The notes: a model not told the origin generated them from the sequence alone. A stretch of 64,000 bases of DNA from Pseudomonadales bacterium (GCA_024234735.1 JACKNV010000004.1:204710-268709), one strand, 5' to 3'. Positions 7,338 through 17,333 are shown, counted from the first letter of the stretch. Numbers and translations: made by a program.

Positions 7338-8744
7338 GTGAAAGTCCCGGAGTCGCCCCCCAGTCTTGAAAACTTCCTCAGTGAAGCGACCCAGGCACAA
7401 GATATGGAAAGGCTCGCGAGTATCGCCAGTGTGCTGGTGGCATCAGGGGTGAAACCCTTCGATAGCCAGGGGCGCTATCTCCACTGGGAAAGGCTGAAAC
7501 ATCTGGATCCACCCGCAGGGTTAACGGCGGAGCAGCACTGGTTTGCCGTGCAGTTGGCCAGGCAAAAGCTTCACCAGGACCTTCCCTTCTCCGACAAGGG
7601 GGGGAACAGGTTTGTCTACTGCCAGGCCGGCCGCATCGTCAATGACCTTCTCTGGATTAGTGAGCAGGCCAAGGGTGCAGTGGCCGCCGACCCCAAGATC
7701 ACTGACCCGAAAACGCGGGACACCTACTTGATATCCTCGCTCATCGAAGAGTCTATTAATTCCAGTCAACTGGAAGGTGCCTCGACAACGCATCGGGTCG
7801 CCAAAGAGATGATCCGTACCGCTCGGGCGCCGAAGGACAAATCCGAACAGATGATCCTGAATAACTATCGGGCCATGCTATTCATCAAGGACAACATCGA
7901 CGATGAACTGACGTCCTCGATGGTATTTGAGCTTCATCGGATACTGACGGAGAAGACCTTCGAAGCGGGCCATGAACACAAGACGGGGACGCTAAGGGCT
8001 GCTGAAGATGATATCGCTGTCTGTGACGATATGACGGGAGAAGTGTTGCATCGCCCGCCACATGCGGCCGAATTGTCCGGGAGGTTGCAGACCATCTGTG
8101 ACTTCGCCAATGGCAAATCAGGCGACCCGATGATTCCCTCGTTGATTCGGGCTATTGTCGTTCACTTCATGATCGGCTACGACCATCCGTTTTTCGATGG
8201 CAACGGTCGCACCGCGCGGGCGTTGTTTTATTGGCTTGTGATGAAGGAGGGCTTTTGGCTCCTGGAGCATGTCTCCATTTCGGGGATCATCAAGGCGGCA
8301 CAACCCAGTTACATAAAGGCTTACTTGCACACCGAAACCGATAGTGGCGATGTGACATATTTTATCATTCATCAACTGGACGCCGTGCGTAAGGCCATCG
8401 AACGGCTGCATGAATACCTGCTGAGGAAAACGCAGGAACTGAGGGATACCGAAGCAGCACTGCATGACTCGGTGCTGCACGGCGAGATGAACCACCGGCA
8501 GCTAGCCCTGATCAGGCACGCGATGCGCAACCCTGGGGCGCAGTATACGGTAAGAAGCCACCAGACATCCCACGGGGTGACAAACCAGACAGCGAGATCC
8601 GACCTGTGCGTATTGTCTGATACCTACAGTTTATTGCTTCGCACGAAGCAGGGACGCACAGATGTTTTTATCGCGCCGGGGGACATTGATCACCGGATCA
8701 AGGGTGCCCGGCCAAGAAGACGGGTGCGCAACAAGCAGCCGTAG
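7338..8744 (+). CDS. Fic-domain protein (probable AMP transferase) with C-terminal winged helix
   Basis: 468 residues from a GTG with TAGGAG upstream. The catalytic Fic motif HPFFDGNGR starts at His283. The N-terminal inhibitory helix motif SSQLEG (residues 142-147, matching S/T-x-x-x-E-G) marks it as a class II, self-inhibited Fic enzyme. The last 90 residues (from about LALIRHAMRNPG) look like a winged helix, as in chromosomal Fic proteins of this size. It would AMPylate a protein target, or regulate its own gene. No antitoxin-like partner gene is adjacent. The start region is unusually AT-rich compared with the neighbourhood. Confidence 0.85.
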   Translation: MKVPESPPSLENFLSEATQAQDMERLASIASVLVASGVKPFDSQGRYLHWERLKHLDPPAGLTAEQHWFAVQLARQKLHQDLPFSDKGGNRFVYCQAGRIVNDLLWISEQAKGAVAADPKITDPKTRDTYLISSLIEESINSSQLEGASTTHRVAKEMIRTARAPKDKSEQMILNNYRAMLFIKDNIDDELTSSMVFELHRILTEKTFEAGHEHKTGTLRAAEDDIAVCDDMTGEVLHRPPHAAELSGRLQTICDFANGKSGDPMIPSLIRAIVVHFMIGYDHPFFDGNGRTARALFYWLVMKEGFWLLEHVSISGIIKAAQPSYIKAYLHTETDSGDVTYFIIHQLDAVRKAIERLHEYLLRKTQELRDTEAALHDSVLHGEMNHRQLALIRHAMRNPGAQYTVRSHQTSHGVTNQTARSDLCVLSDTYSLLLRTKQGRTDVFIAPGDIDHRIKGARPRRRVRNKQP

Positions 8745-8755
8745 TAAGCGCACCG

Positions 8756-8774
8756 GGCACCATACGGCGGTGCC
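8756..8774. terminator. hairpin between the convergent Fic and outer-membrane protein genes
   Basis: GGCACC pairs with GGTGCC around loop ATACGGC in the 59-base convergent gap. It has no clear T-tract, so it is only a weak bidirectional terminator candidate. Confidence 0.35.
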
Positions 8775-8803
8775 GGGCGCCAAGGCAGGCGCCTACCAGC
8801 CTA

Positions 8804-9376
8804 CTAAAAGGTGATCCGCACCCCGAGGCCAACGGTGTCGATATTTGTATCGAGGTCGAAGCGCACGCCTTCCAGGTACAGGTCGATGCTGCTGAAAATA
8901 TTCAAGGCCACCCCCACGCCGTAGTAGAGGTCATTGCCGTCGTTATCCACCTGTTTGGAATCCGCCTGCCAGAAAGCGGCGCCGCCGCGCGCATAGACGT
9001 CCACGATCCACAGCGGCACCGAGACGATGGCGCCGACAGTATAGGTGCTGGTATCCAGGTCGATCTTGCCGCCGCCTTGCAACTCGTCCGACTTGAAGGT
9101 CCCCAGGTCCCAGTATCCTGCATCCACGGCCAGCCACTTGGTGAAGCGCCAGCCAATGCCCGCGTTCAAGCCTACATCATTATCGTCGAACACCGCCTTG
9201 AGATCGTCGGCGTCATCGATATTGTAGTTCTTGTCCATCTGACCATACTGGCCGGCGGCGGATATGAACAGGCCATTGCCGCCCGCACGCACCTCCTGCA
9301 CCGTCAATGCAAGCGGCAGGAACACGCCCAGGCAGAGAACCCAACCCTTTAAAACCGACAGATGACTTTTCGGCAT
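8804..9376 (-). CDS. outer-membrane beta-barrel protein (OmpA/OprF-like 8-strand type)
   Basis: 190 residues with a signal peptide cleaved near EVRA-GGNG. The mature part alternates polar and hydrophobic residues in eight or so short strands (GLFISAAGQYGQ, LNAGIGWRFT, LAVDAGYWDLG, STYTVGAIVSV, VYARGGAAFW, LYYGVGVALNI, DLYLEGVRFDL) and ends in phenylalanine (VGLGVRITF), the BAM recognition signature. There is no OmpA-type peptidoglycan-binding domain. Function unknown; a small porin or structural protein. It is alone in its transcription unit. Confidence 0.75.
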   Translation of the reverse strand: MPKSHLSVLKGWVLCLGVFLPLALTVQEVRAGGNGLFISAAGQYGQMDKNYNIDDADDLKAVFDDNDVGLNAGIGWRFTKWLAVDAGYWDLGTFKSDELQGGGKIDLDTSTYTVGAIVSVPLWIVDVYARGGAAFWQADSKQVDNDGNDLYYGVGVALNIFSSIDLYLEGVRFDLDTNIDTVGLGVRITF

Positions 9377-9721
9377 GACACATACTCCACTGATCGACGA
9401 ATCGTTATGTTCACGTCACCATGATAGCGCATATTTCCGGGCTTTTACGACCGTTGGAAACGAAGCAGGTCATTCCGGCCCCTGAGCCGTAACCGGCACT
9501 AACCCGGCGCTGCCTCGCATCTGCGGCGAGATTTTGTCGCCGGGCGCCCGATGACAGGGTTTCGCCCCCCACCGACGTCACAAAAGCGTCATATCAACGG
9601 CTTACAATCCCCGGACCCGCCACCCGGTGATCGCTGGGCCGCCATTGTGCAACTGCCAGGCCGCCCGGTTTCGAGGGCGTGGTTTTCCTATATTCCACAG
9701 GCAGCACGGGAGCTACCCTCC
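9377..9721. other. intergenic region upstream of pit
   Basis: Holds the promoter of the minus-strand barrel gene at its left end and, at 9575-9593, a candidate Pho box. An open frame runs through 9551-9721 into pit, but it has no ribosome site and overlaps the Pho box, so it is not taken as coding. Confidence 0.5.
9575..9593 (+). promoter_or_regulatory. candidate Pho box upstream of pit-ppk2
   Basis: ACGTCACAAAAGCGTCATA contains two CGTCA repeats 11 bases apart and matches the PhoB site consensus (CTGTCAT-like direct repeats with an AT-rich linker) at 14 of 19 positions by eye. It lies about 130 bases before the chosen pit start. The genes downstream, phosphate import and polyphosphate synthesis, fit PhoB control. 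Confidence 0.5.
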
Positions 9722-11317
9722 ATGAACCAGACAATGTCACCGGCAATGCCCTCCATGTCGGGCCCCTCCCCACTCAGCCTGGGTTTCGCGGCGCTTATGA
9801 TCGCGATGACCGGGTACTTCATTTTCTGGGGCCTGGACTACACCAACCACAACCACGTCTTCCTGTTCATTCTGGCCACATTGTTCGGCGTGTTCATGGC
9901 ATTCAACATCGGCGGCAACGATGTCGCCAACTCCTTCGGAACCAGCGTCGGCGCCGGCACCCTGACCATCAAACAGGCGCTCGTCGTGGCCGCCATCTTC
10001 GAGGTAAGCGGCGCGGTCATCGCCGGTGGCGAGGTCACCAAGACCATCCGCAAGGGAATCGTCGACTTCTCGGCCATGACCATCGAGCCCATGCAGTTCG
10101 CCTTCATCATGATGTCGGCACTGCTCTCGGCAGCCCTGTGGCTACTGTTCGCCACCCGACGCGGCTGGCCGGTTTCCACCACGCACTCCATTATCGGGGG
10201 TATTGTCGGCAGCTCCATCACCCTGGGCTTTATCCTCAGTGGCGGCGATGCCGCCATGTCCCTGGTGCACTGGGACCAGATCGGCACGATCGCCCTGTCA
10301 TGGGTGGTGTCGCCGGTACTCGGTGGGCTGGTGTCATACGCCCTGTTCTTCCAGATCAAGAAGCATATCCTGCTCTACAACGAGGAAGCCGAACGCAAGC
10401 TCAAAGCCATCAAGAAGGAAAAGAAGGCCTACCGGGAGGAACACAAAAAAGCCTTCGAACGGCTCAGTGAACTCCAGCAAATGGCCTACAACAACACCAT
10501 GGTGCGCGACGCCACCGCCATGAACGAACCCGATTTCTCCCCGGACGAGCTGGAATCCGACTACTACCGCAAGATCGATGAAATCAACCGGAAGCGGGGG
10601 GACATCGCGGCCCACAAGGCGCTGGAATCATGGGTTCCTATTATCGCGGCGCTCGGCGCGGCCATCATTTCCTCCATGTTGCTGTTCAAGGGCCTGAAGA
10701 ATATCGATCTCGGGCTCACCACCCTGCATAACTACCTGATAATGGGCATGATTGCCGCCGCAGTGTGGATGGCAACGTTCATTTTCGCCAGGACCCTCAA
10801 AGGCGCCTCCCTTGACCGTTCCACATTCCTGATGTTCAGCTGGATGCAGGTGTTTACCGCTTCGGGTTTCGCCTTCAGCCACGGCTCGAATGACATCGCC
10901 AATGCCATCGGCCCCTTCGCCGCCATCCTTGATGTCCTGCGCACCGGCGAGATCGGCTCCGAAGCGGCAGTGCCGACCGTGGCCATGGTGACCTTCGGTG
11001 TGGCACTGATCGTCGGCCTCTGGTTTATCGGCAAGGAGGTGATCCAGACGGTCGGCCACAACCTCACGGCCATGCATCCGGCGTCCGGCTTCTCGGCAGA
11101 ACTTGCCGCCGCGGCGGTCGTGATGCTGGCCTCCACCCTGGGCATCCCGGTATCCAGCACCCATATCCTTATCGGCGCCGTGTTGGGCATCGGCCTGGTA
11201 AACCGCCAGACCAACTGGGGCCTGATGAAACCCATCGCCCTGGCGTGGGTGATCACCCTGCCAGCGGCCGGCATCCTGAGCGGTATCATCTTTATGATTT
11301 TCAACAGCGCGTACTAG
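9722..11317 (+). CDS. pit: inorganic phosphate transporter, PiT family
   Basis: 531 residues from the ATG at 9722, preceded by GGAG. The two PiT signature motifs are clear: [10 protein letters not shown] (about residues 64-73) and [13 protein letters not shown] (about 386-398), one in each half of the inverted-repeat transporter. About ten membrane segments flank a charged cytosolic loop (about 215-305, rich in K/E). It takes up metal-phosphate with protons or sodium. The ppk2 gene follows 18 bases later, so phosphate import and storage or use of polyphosphate are probably co-transcribed. Confidence 0.9.
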   Translation: MNQTMSPAMPSMSGPSPLSLGFAALMIAMTGYFIFWGLDYTNHNHVFLFILATLFGVFMAFNIGGNDVANSFGTSVGAGTLTIKQALVVAAIFEVSGAVIAGGEVTKTIRKGIVDFSAMTIEPMQFAFIMMSALLSAALWLLFATRRGWPVSTTHSIIGGIVGSSITLGFILSGGDAAMSLVHWDQIGTIALSWVVSPVLGGLVSYALFFQIKKHILLYNEEAERKLKAIKKEKKAYREEHKKAFERLSELQQMAYNNTMVRDATAMNEPDFSPDELESDYYRKIDEINRKRGDIAAHKALESWVPIIAALGAAIISSMLLFKGLKNIDLGLTTLHNYLIMGMIAAAVWMATFIFARTLKGASLDRSTFLMFSWMQVFTASGFAFSHGSNDIANAIGPFAAILDVLRTGEIGSEAAVPTVAMVTFGVALIVGLWFIGKEVIQTVGHNLTAMHPASGFSAELAAAAVVMLASTLGIPVSSTHILIGAVLGIGLVNRQTNWGLMKPIALAWVITLPAAGILSGIIFMIFNSAY

Positions 11318-11335
11318 TTCCCGGGAAGCCACGAT

Positions 11336-12256
11336 ATGAAAGACAGCCAGGAGACCGAATACCAGCGCCTCATGCACGAGGAAATGCAGGACAATCTCGA
11401 CGAAGAGCTCGAGATGGAGCTCGACGACGACCGGCTGGATGACCTGCTGCAGGACACCCAGAGCGAGGATCGGGGCAGCCGCGGGCTGGACCGGCGCACC
11501 TACTTCCGGGAGCTGCTGCGCCTGCAGGCCGAGCTGGTCAACCTGCAGGACTGGGTGGTGGAGAAAAACCTCAAGGTCGTCGTTATTTTCGAGGGCCGTG
11601 ACGCGGCGGGCAAGGGCGGCGTCATCAAGCGGGTAACCCAGCGCCTCAACCCGCGGGTGTGCCGGGTGGTCGCCCTGCCGGCGCCCAATGACCGGGAGCG
11701 CAGCCAGTGGTATTTCCAGCGCTACGTGAGTCAGCTACCGGCCGGTGGCGAAATAGTGCTGTTCGATCGCAGCTGGTACAACCGCGCCGGTGTCGAGAAG
11801 GTCATGGGCTTCTGCAATGACCAGGAGTACGAGGAATTCTTCCGCACGGTACCGGAGTTCGAGCGCATGCTGGTGCGCTCCGGCATCATACTGATCAAGT
11901 ACTGGTTCTCGATCACCGATGAGGAGCAGTACCGCCGCTTCCTGGCTCGGGTTCACGACCCCCTCAAACAGTGGAAGCTGTCGCCCATGGATATGGAGTC
12001 CCGTCGGCGCTGGGAGCAGTACACCAAGGCCAAGGAAGTAATGATGGCCCGCACCCACATACCAGAAGCTCCCTGGTGGAACGTCGAGGCGGTGGACAAA
12101 AAACGCGCCAGGCTGAACTGTATCCACCACCTGCTGTCGCAAATCCCCTATCAGGACATCGAGCGGGATACGGTAGAACTGCCGCCGCGCGAGTACAACC
12201 CCGATTATGCCCGCGAGCCTATCGCCCCGGAGTTGTTCGTGCCGGCGATCTACTGA
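11336..12256 (+). CDS. ppk2: polyphosphate kinase 2 (PPK2 family)
   Basis: 306 residues. The Walker-A-like FEGRDAAGKGG (about residues 85-95) and the lid/Walker B region IVLFDRSWYNR (about 140-150) are diagnostic of PPK2, which transfers phosphate between polyphosphate and nucleoside diphosphates (or AMP). Size and single catalytic domain fit class I. The first 45 residues are very acidic (EELEMELDDDRLDD), a family-variable extension. It sits directly behind pit. Direction in vivo (GTP/ATP regeneration versus polyP synthesis) cannot be told. Confidence 0.9.
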   Translation: MKDSQETEYQRLMHEEMQDNLDEELEMELDDDRLDDLLQDTQSEDRGSRGLDRRTYFRELLRLQAELVNLQDWVVEKNLKVVVIFEGRDAAGKGGVIKRVTQRLNPRVCRVVALPAPNDRERSQWYFQRYVSQLPAGGEIVLFDRSWYNRAGVEKVMGFCNDQEYEEFFRTVPEFERMLVRSGIILIKYWFSITDEEQYRRFLARVHDPLKQWKLSPMDMESRRRWEQYTKAKEVMMARTHIPEAPWWNVEAVDKKRARLNCIHHLLSQIPYQDIERDTVELPPREYNPDYAREPIAPELFVPAIY

Positions 12257-12388
12257 AAACCGGGGTGCCCCGGGCAATCATGTTGAAGCGGTCACACAAA
12301 CACCACATAAGCACCAGAAACGATAGACAAAGCCGCGGCGCGGCGCCACACTGCAGCGCAAATCCCCCCGGTAAAGGGCCTACACCCA

Positions 12389-14269
12389 ATGTCGAACCGC
12401 TGGACATACCTGTTTCTGGCGTGCCTGCCTTTGCTTCCCGGCTGCCTGCAAGTCGAACTCAGGGGGCCGGTAGCCGGCGCCACGGTGACGATAACCGCAC
12501 TGCGCGGCGGCGATCCGCTCGTCAGCGAGCTGACCACCAGTACCACGCAGCAGGTCAAGCAGGAAGTCGGCGCCACCAAGTGGACGAGCTTCAACAATAA
12601 CGGCAAGGCCGCCCTGCTGGGGCTGGTCGAATTGCCTGATTTGGATTACGTGGACAACGCCTGGTACCTGGTGACCGCTCGCGGTGGCAGCGACATGGAC
12701 AGCAACGGCGACGGCCGCATCGACGGCACCGGCACACATGTGGACCGCGAACTGCGCGCTCTGATGAGTGGCGCCCAGCTGAAGCAGCCGTTCAATCGCG
12801 TGACCATGCTCAGCGAGGCCATCTACCGCACCGTGGAGGCCGACCTGGACGAGCTCAACAACACCGAAATCCGCCAGCGCCTCGATGCCCTGTCGCGCCT
12901 GATTGTGGGCGACGTCAACGGCGACAAGCAGCGCGACTACGCGGATGTACTGCGCTGGTCGCGCTTCTCGGCCAGGGAGCAGTACAAAGGCCCACCCGAG
13001 TTCCTCGAGCGCCTGCCTCGAGCCCTCACCTACAGTAGCCTCTATGCCGATGAAATCGCCCTGTATGACAGCTTCAATGTGGTTCTGGGCGCGAGCCTGC
13101 GGCCGGCCCAGGCCGACGCACCGCGGCAGGCGCAACTGGCGGGCTGCACCTTCCCGGTGATTTACTCCGACCTGTGTGCAGTACGCACCCTGCCCTTCAT
13201 CGGCATCGAGGAGCCCGCCCCCACCGTGGCCGATATCATGGCGCGGCTGGTGGTGTCCCACAGCTGGATCAGTACGCGCTTCGAGCAGGTCCTGAGCAAT
13301 ATGCCCGCCGACGTGCTGCTGCTGTTTCGCAGCGTCACCGCCGTGGTCATCGGCGCCGATATCCGCCCATCCTTCTACGACCCCCTGACGGGCGCGCTGT
13401 ACCTGGATGCCGAGAATTTCTGGCTGACCGACGCCGAGCGCCGCACGGTTTCCACGGAAAGCGACTATCGCACGGCCTTCGCCAGTCGGGTGCAGTTCGC
13501 CCATCTGTGGCGTTACGTCGACGGCAACACCGATGCCTTTGCATCGCTCTACAACACTGACTTTCTCGGTCGCCGCCAGGTACAGGACATCGAACTGAGC
13601 GTTGCCCAGCTGCTGCTGCACGAGCTGGCTCACGCCGCCGACGCCTTCCGCCCGGCGCTGCTGGACCAGATTCCCCTGACAGCCAGGCTTTACCAGCTCG
13701 ATGTCACCACGGTATCCGACGAGCTGCAACAGGCCAGCCCCCTGCAATCGGACTTGTTGGCGGGCGTGGCAAACGTATTGTTTTACGGTGTTGAGCCCAC
13801 CTCGCAGGAGGCCGGTTATAGCGCCACGAAAATCGGCAGCGTGTTCGCTCCCGACCCGGCCTCCGACCTGTACAGCTACGCGTCGCAGTACGAGGATCTG
13901 GCCATGCTGTTCGAGGAATCCATGATGGCCCTGCTGTACGGTGTGCGCCGCGACGTGGCGTTTACCAGCTTCCCCTCCAGCGGCTACACCGATCAAATCT
14001 ACTGCGAGGACCTGCAACTGGGCTGGGGCATGCGTGGCCGGGTAGCCGCTCCCCAGGTGCGTGAGCGTGCCGCGCTGGTGCTGGCTGCCCTGCTGCCGGA
14101 GAAGAGCTACGCGACGGACCTGGGCACGCTGGCCAAACCCGTGTTGCTGGATACCGGCAGCGACTGGTGCGAAAGCATCCTGGTGGGAGGCGGCGCCTCA
14201 TTCGCTCCCCTGCAACGCAACCTGAGGACTGTTTCCCCGCGCCAGTGGCATGCTCCGGACATGCACTGA
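12389..14269 (+). CDS. lipoprotein with HExxH zinc-peptidase-like motif
   Basis: 626 residues. A lipobox LLPGC (Cys19) follows a short signal peptide, so it is a lipid-anchored envelope protein. A carboxypeptidase-like beta domain (about 20-100) is followed by calcium-loop-like DMDSNGDGRIDG (102-113) and DVNGDKQRDYAD (175-186), reminiscent of dockerin or EF-hand loops. HELAH at 411-415, with a downstream glutamate-rich helix (YEDLAMLFEESMMALLYG), fits a zinc peptidase of the HExxH...E type. I do not recognise the family. It lies between ppk2 and the HerA-type ATPase with no visible functional link. Confidence 0.6.
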   Translation: MSNRWTYLFLACLPLLPGCLQVELRGPVAGATVTITALRGGDPLVSELTTSTTQQVKQEVGATKWTSFNNNGKAALLGLVELPDLDYVDNAWYLVTARGGSDMDSNGDGRIDGTGTHVDRELRALMSGAQLKQPFNRVTMLSEAIYRTVEADLDELNNTEIRQRLDALSRLIVGDVNGDKQRDYADVLRWSRFSAREQYKGPPEFLERLPRALTYSSLYADEIALYDSFNVVLGASLRPAQADAPRQAQLAGCTFPVIYSDLCAVRTLPFIGIEEPAPTVADIMARLVVSHSWISTRFEQVLSNMPADVLLLFRSVTAVVIGADIRPSFYDPLTGALYLDAENFWLTDAERRTVSTESDYRTAFASRVQFAHLWRYVDGNTDAFASLYNTDFLGRRQVQDIELSVAQLLLHELAHAADAFRPALLDQIPLTARLYQLDVTTVSDELQQASPLQSDLLAGVANVLFYGVEPTSQEAGYSATKIGSVFAPDPASDLYSYASQYEDLAMLFEESMMALLYGVRRDVAFTSFPSSGYTDQIYCEDLQLGWGMRGRVAAPQVRERAALVLAALLPEKSYATDLGTLAKPVLLDTGSDWCESILVGGGASFAPLQRNLRTVSPRQWHAPDMH

Positions 14270-14466
14270 GCATCGACAAGGGCGGCGTGCCAGGGCGCGC
14301 CGGCTTTCTGCACATAAACCGCAAATATCCTTGCCCCGGGCAGAGGTTGTTTTCTAACCTTTAACCCAAACAGCGCCCCGCGCGGCGACAATCCGCGCTG
14401 CAAGGCGCGCGGGGAAGAAGTGGTTCGCGCCGCGGCGCCGGGCCACGTCAGCGGGGTGGGCAACAC

Positions 14467-16110
14467 ATGACCAACGACAACAACAGGCAGATCGGTGTCG
14501 TGACCGATGTCACGGCGGAGCTGCTTACCGCAAAACTCTATTCAAAACGCCGCGAGGACGTCCCGAACAGCGCGGGCCACGAGCATGCGACCACCGGCCG
14601 GGTGGGCTCCTACCTGCTGGTGAAGCAGGGCGAATCGCGCATCCTGGCGATGGTGGAACGCAGCTACCAGGTGGCGGATCGCCAGGGGCAGGCCGCCTAT
14701 CTGGTGCGCCTCACTCCCCTGGGAGAGATCGGCGAGGAGGGCGAATTCAACCGCGGCGTATCCCACTTCCCCACCAGCGGCGCCGGCCTGTTCGAGGTGT
14801 CCCAGGACGACCTGCATGCCATTTTCTCCCGCCACAGCGAGGTGAGCTACAAGATCGGCCGGCTGACATCCTTCGAGGACATCGACGTGTACATGGACGC
14901 CTCGGCCTTTTTCGGGCGGCACACGGCCATTCTCGGGCAGAGCGGCTCGGGCAAGTCCTGGACGGTGGCCAGCCTGATACAGTCGGCGATGCGCAGTATG
15001 CCCGAAACCCACATCATCCTGATGGATATGCACGGCGAATACAGCGACAAGGACGTGGACGGCGTGATATCCCGCTCGCCCTTCGACGCCACCAGGGTGC
15101 GCTGCCTCAACGCCCAGGACATCGAGTTCCCCTACTGGCTGCTGTCCTACTCGGAGCTGTGCGAGCTGATCACCGACCCCGCGGACGAGTACGCCTCGAT
15201 CCAGACCTCGGTGCTGCGCTCCATGCTGATCAAGCTCAAACGCGAGACCAATGCCCACCTCGAGCTGGGGCACATCACGGTGGATTCGCCGGTGTACTAC
15301 TCGCTGGACGATCTGATGGAAGCGATGCAGAAGGCCAACGTGGAGACCAGCGATTTCGGCAAAACCCGCTCGCCACTATTCGGCAAGTTCGACCAGGTAC
15401 TGGTGCGGTTGAGCAGCCTGCTCAACGACACCCGCTACGACTTCCTGATGAAGCCGCAAACGCGCACCTCCACCGGGTCGCTGGCGAGCCTGATGCAGGA
15501 CCTGGTCGGCCTGGGAGAGCCGCGCGCCAACATCACGGTACTGGATCTCAGCGCGGTGCCCTTCGACGTCGTGCCCATGGTCACCGCGCAGATTGGCCGG
15601 CTCGCCTATGAGTTCAATTTCTGGAACCCGCTGTGCCGGGAGTTCCCGCTGTACCTCATCTGCGAGGAGGCCCACGAATACATCCCCCGGGAAGATATCC
15701 CGCGTTACCGCGAGGCGCGCCGCTCCATGGAGCGCATCGCCAAGAACGGTCGCAAGTACGGGGTGGGGCTGTGCGTGGTGAGCCAGCGGCCCCACGACGT
15801 GTCGGAAACCGTGCTGGCGCAGTGCAGCTCGTACATCTGCCTGCGTATCTCCAACCCGGACGACCAGGAGTACGTGCGCTCCATGGTGCCCGAGGCAGTG
15901 CGCGGCACCTTCGCCGCGCTCACCTCCCTGTCCAAGGGTGAGGCGGTGGCGCTGGGCGAGGCGGTGCCCATGCCGGTGCGCTTCCGGGTGGAAAAGCCGA
16001 ACCCGCCGCCCAACTCCCGGGATGTCGATTACGCGCGCAAATGGCGCGACGGCGGCCGGCCCATCAGTGTCGAGAGCCTGGTCAGCAACTGGCACCGCCA
16101 GGTGCGCTGA
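14467..16110 (+). CDS. HerA/DUF87-type ATPase
   Basis: 547 residues. An N-terminal HAS-barrel-like segment (residues 1-100) precedes a P-loop GQSGSGKS (157-164) and Walker B LICEEAHEY (about 397-405), followed by the RNGRKYGVG/SQRPHDVS stretch typical of HerA-FtsK ATPases (DUF87). In archaea HerA works with NurA in end resection; bacterial relatives are often found with nucleases or in defence loci. No NurA or nuclease gene is next to it here; a lipoprotein lies upstream and an esterase downstream. The role is therefore open: DNA translocation or pumping. Confidence 0.8.
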   Translation: MTNDNNRQIGVVTDVTAELLTAKLYSKRREDVPNSAGHEHATTGRVGSYLLVKQGESRILAMVERSYQVADRQGQAAYLVRLTPLGEIGEEGEFNRGVSHFPTSGAGLFEVSQDDLHAIFSRHSEVSYKIGRLTSFEDIDVYMDASAFFGRHTAILGQSGSGKSWTVASLIQSAMRSMPETHIILMDMHGEYSDKDVDGVISRSPFDATRVRCLNAQDIEFPYWLLSYSELCELITDPADEYASIQTSVLRSMLIKLKRETNAHLELGHITVDSPVYYSLDDLMEAMQKANVETSDFGKTRSPLFGKFDQVLVRLSSLLNDTRYDFLMKPQTRTSTGSLASLMQDLVGLGEPRANITVLDLSAVPFDVVPMVTAQIGRLAYEFNFWNPLCREFPLYLICEEAHEYIPREDIPRYREARRSMERIAKNGRKYGVGLCVVSQRPHDVSETVLAQCSSYICLRISNPDDQEYVRSMVPEAVRGTFAALTSLSKGEAVALGEAVPMPVRFRVEKPNPPPNSRDVDYARKWRDGGRPISVESLVSNWHRQVR

Positions 16111-16198
16111 AGCGGCCCGGGGATATATCCGGTTGTATTGGACCCGATGCGACGCCCGGTATACCGTATGGCCCAGGTCAACCGGCGAGGACTTTACC

Positions 16199-17296
16199 GT
16201 GACACTCAAGCGCATCGACTGGGCCGAGGGCGAACTGCTGACCCTGGAGCACGACTCCCACATCCTGCGGGACAATCCGCTGGGCGATCCGCACGTTCGC
16301 AAGCTACAGGTGTGGCTGCCGCCGCAGTACGGCAAAAGCCGCAACAAACGCTTCCCGGTGCTGTACGACCTGGTCGGCTATACCGGCTCGGGGCCGTCCC
16401 ACACCGCCTGGCGCAACTTCGACGAGAACGTGCCGGAGCGGGCCGCGCGCCTGATCCACCAGCGCCGCATGGGGGCGGCCATCATCGTGTTCCCGGACTG
16501 CTTCACCGCCCTGGGCGGCAACCAGTACATCAACTCCAGCGCCATCGGCAACTACGCCGACTACCTGACCCGCGAGCTCATCCCCTTCGTGGACGGCGAA
16601 CTGCGCACCCTGGCCCGGCGCGATGCGCGGGCCTGTTTCGGCAAGTCCTCCGGCGGCTACGGCGCCATCGTCCACGGCATGAAGTACGCGAAGTACTGGG
16701 GTGCCGTGGCCAACCACTCCGGTGATGCCTACTTCGATTTCGTGTACCGCGCCGATTGGCCCAACACCCTGGACGAGCTGGCCAGGTACCGCCGCCCTGC
16801 CCGCAAGGCCGGCCCCTACGACGTGGCCAGGGCCACCGCCGGCCTGGAGCCGGGGCTGGACGACGGCCGGGTACGGCGCTTTCTGGAGGCTTTCTGGCAC
16901 AAGGACAAGCCCGGCGGCCACGAGATCATGTGCCTGATGAACCTGGCCATGGCGGCCAGCTACGACCCGGACCCGGCGGCGCCCAACGGTTTCCGCCTGC
17001 CCTTCGACCTGGAAACCGGCGAACTGCTACCGCAGCGCTGGAAGCGCTGGCTGGCCCACGACCCGATTCACATGGTGAAACGGTATCGCGCCAATCTCAA
17101 AACCCTGCGCGGGATATTCATCGATTGTGGCTGGCGCGACCAGTACCGCATCCACTACGGCACCCGTCTGCTGTCGCGTGAGCTGGCCAGGCACGCCATC
17201 GACCATGTCTACGAGGAGTTCGACGACAACCACTCCGGCATCGACTACCGCATGGACCGCAGCCTGGCCTTTCTCACCCGGGTGCTGGCCAGGTAG
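16199..17296 (+). CDS. alpha/beta-hydrolase, putative esterase family
   Basis: 365 residues from a GTG at 16199 preceded by GCGAGG; the open frame extends further upstream but overlaps the ATPase gene. GKSSGGYGA is the nucleophile elbow (G-x-S-x-G) of the esterase-D-like family (PF00756 type), with a Trp/Asp-rich strand before it and DDNHSGIDYR supplying the late histidine. It has no signal peptide, so it is probably cytosolic. Substrate unknown. It converges on the sulfatase gene that ends at 17334. Confidence 0.75.
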   Translation: MTLKRIDWAEGELLTLEHDSHILRDNPLGDPHVRKLQVWLPPQYGKSRNKRFPVLYDLVGYTGSGPSHTAWRNFDENVPERAARLIHQRRMGAAIIVFPDCFTALGGNQYINSSAIGNYADYLTRELIPFVDGELRTLARRDARACFGKSSGGYGAIVHGMKYAKYWGAVANHSGDAYFDFVYRADWPNTLDELARYRRPARKAGPYDVARATAGLEPGLDDGRVRRFLEAFWHKDKPGGHEIMCLMNLAMAASYDPDPAAPNGFRLPFDLETGELLPQRWKRWLAHDPIHMVKRYRANLKTLRGIFIDCGWRDQYRIHYGTRLLSRELARHAIDHVYEEFDDNHSGIDYRMDRSLAFLTRVLAR

Positions 17297-17333
17297 GCGC
17301 TCACCCGAGCCAGGCCGAACCGGTGCGGCCCGG

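Noticed and set aside
9551..9721. N-terminal extension of pit
   Set aside because: No Shine-Dalgarno, covers the candidate Pho box, and Pit proteins start near the chosen ATG.
14467..17296. A defence island around the HerA-type ATPase
   Set aside because: Neighbours are a lipoprotein and an esterase; no nuclease, methylase or other defence gene is present.
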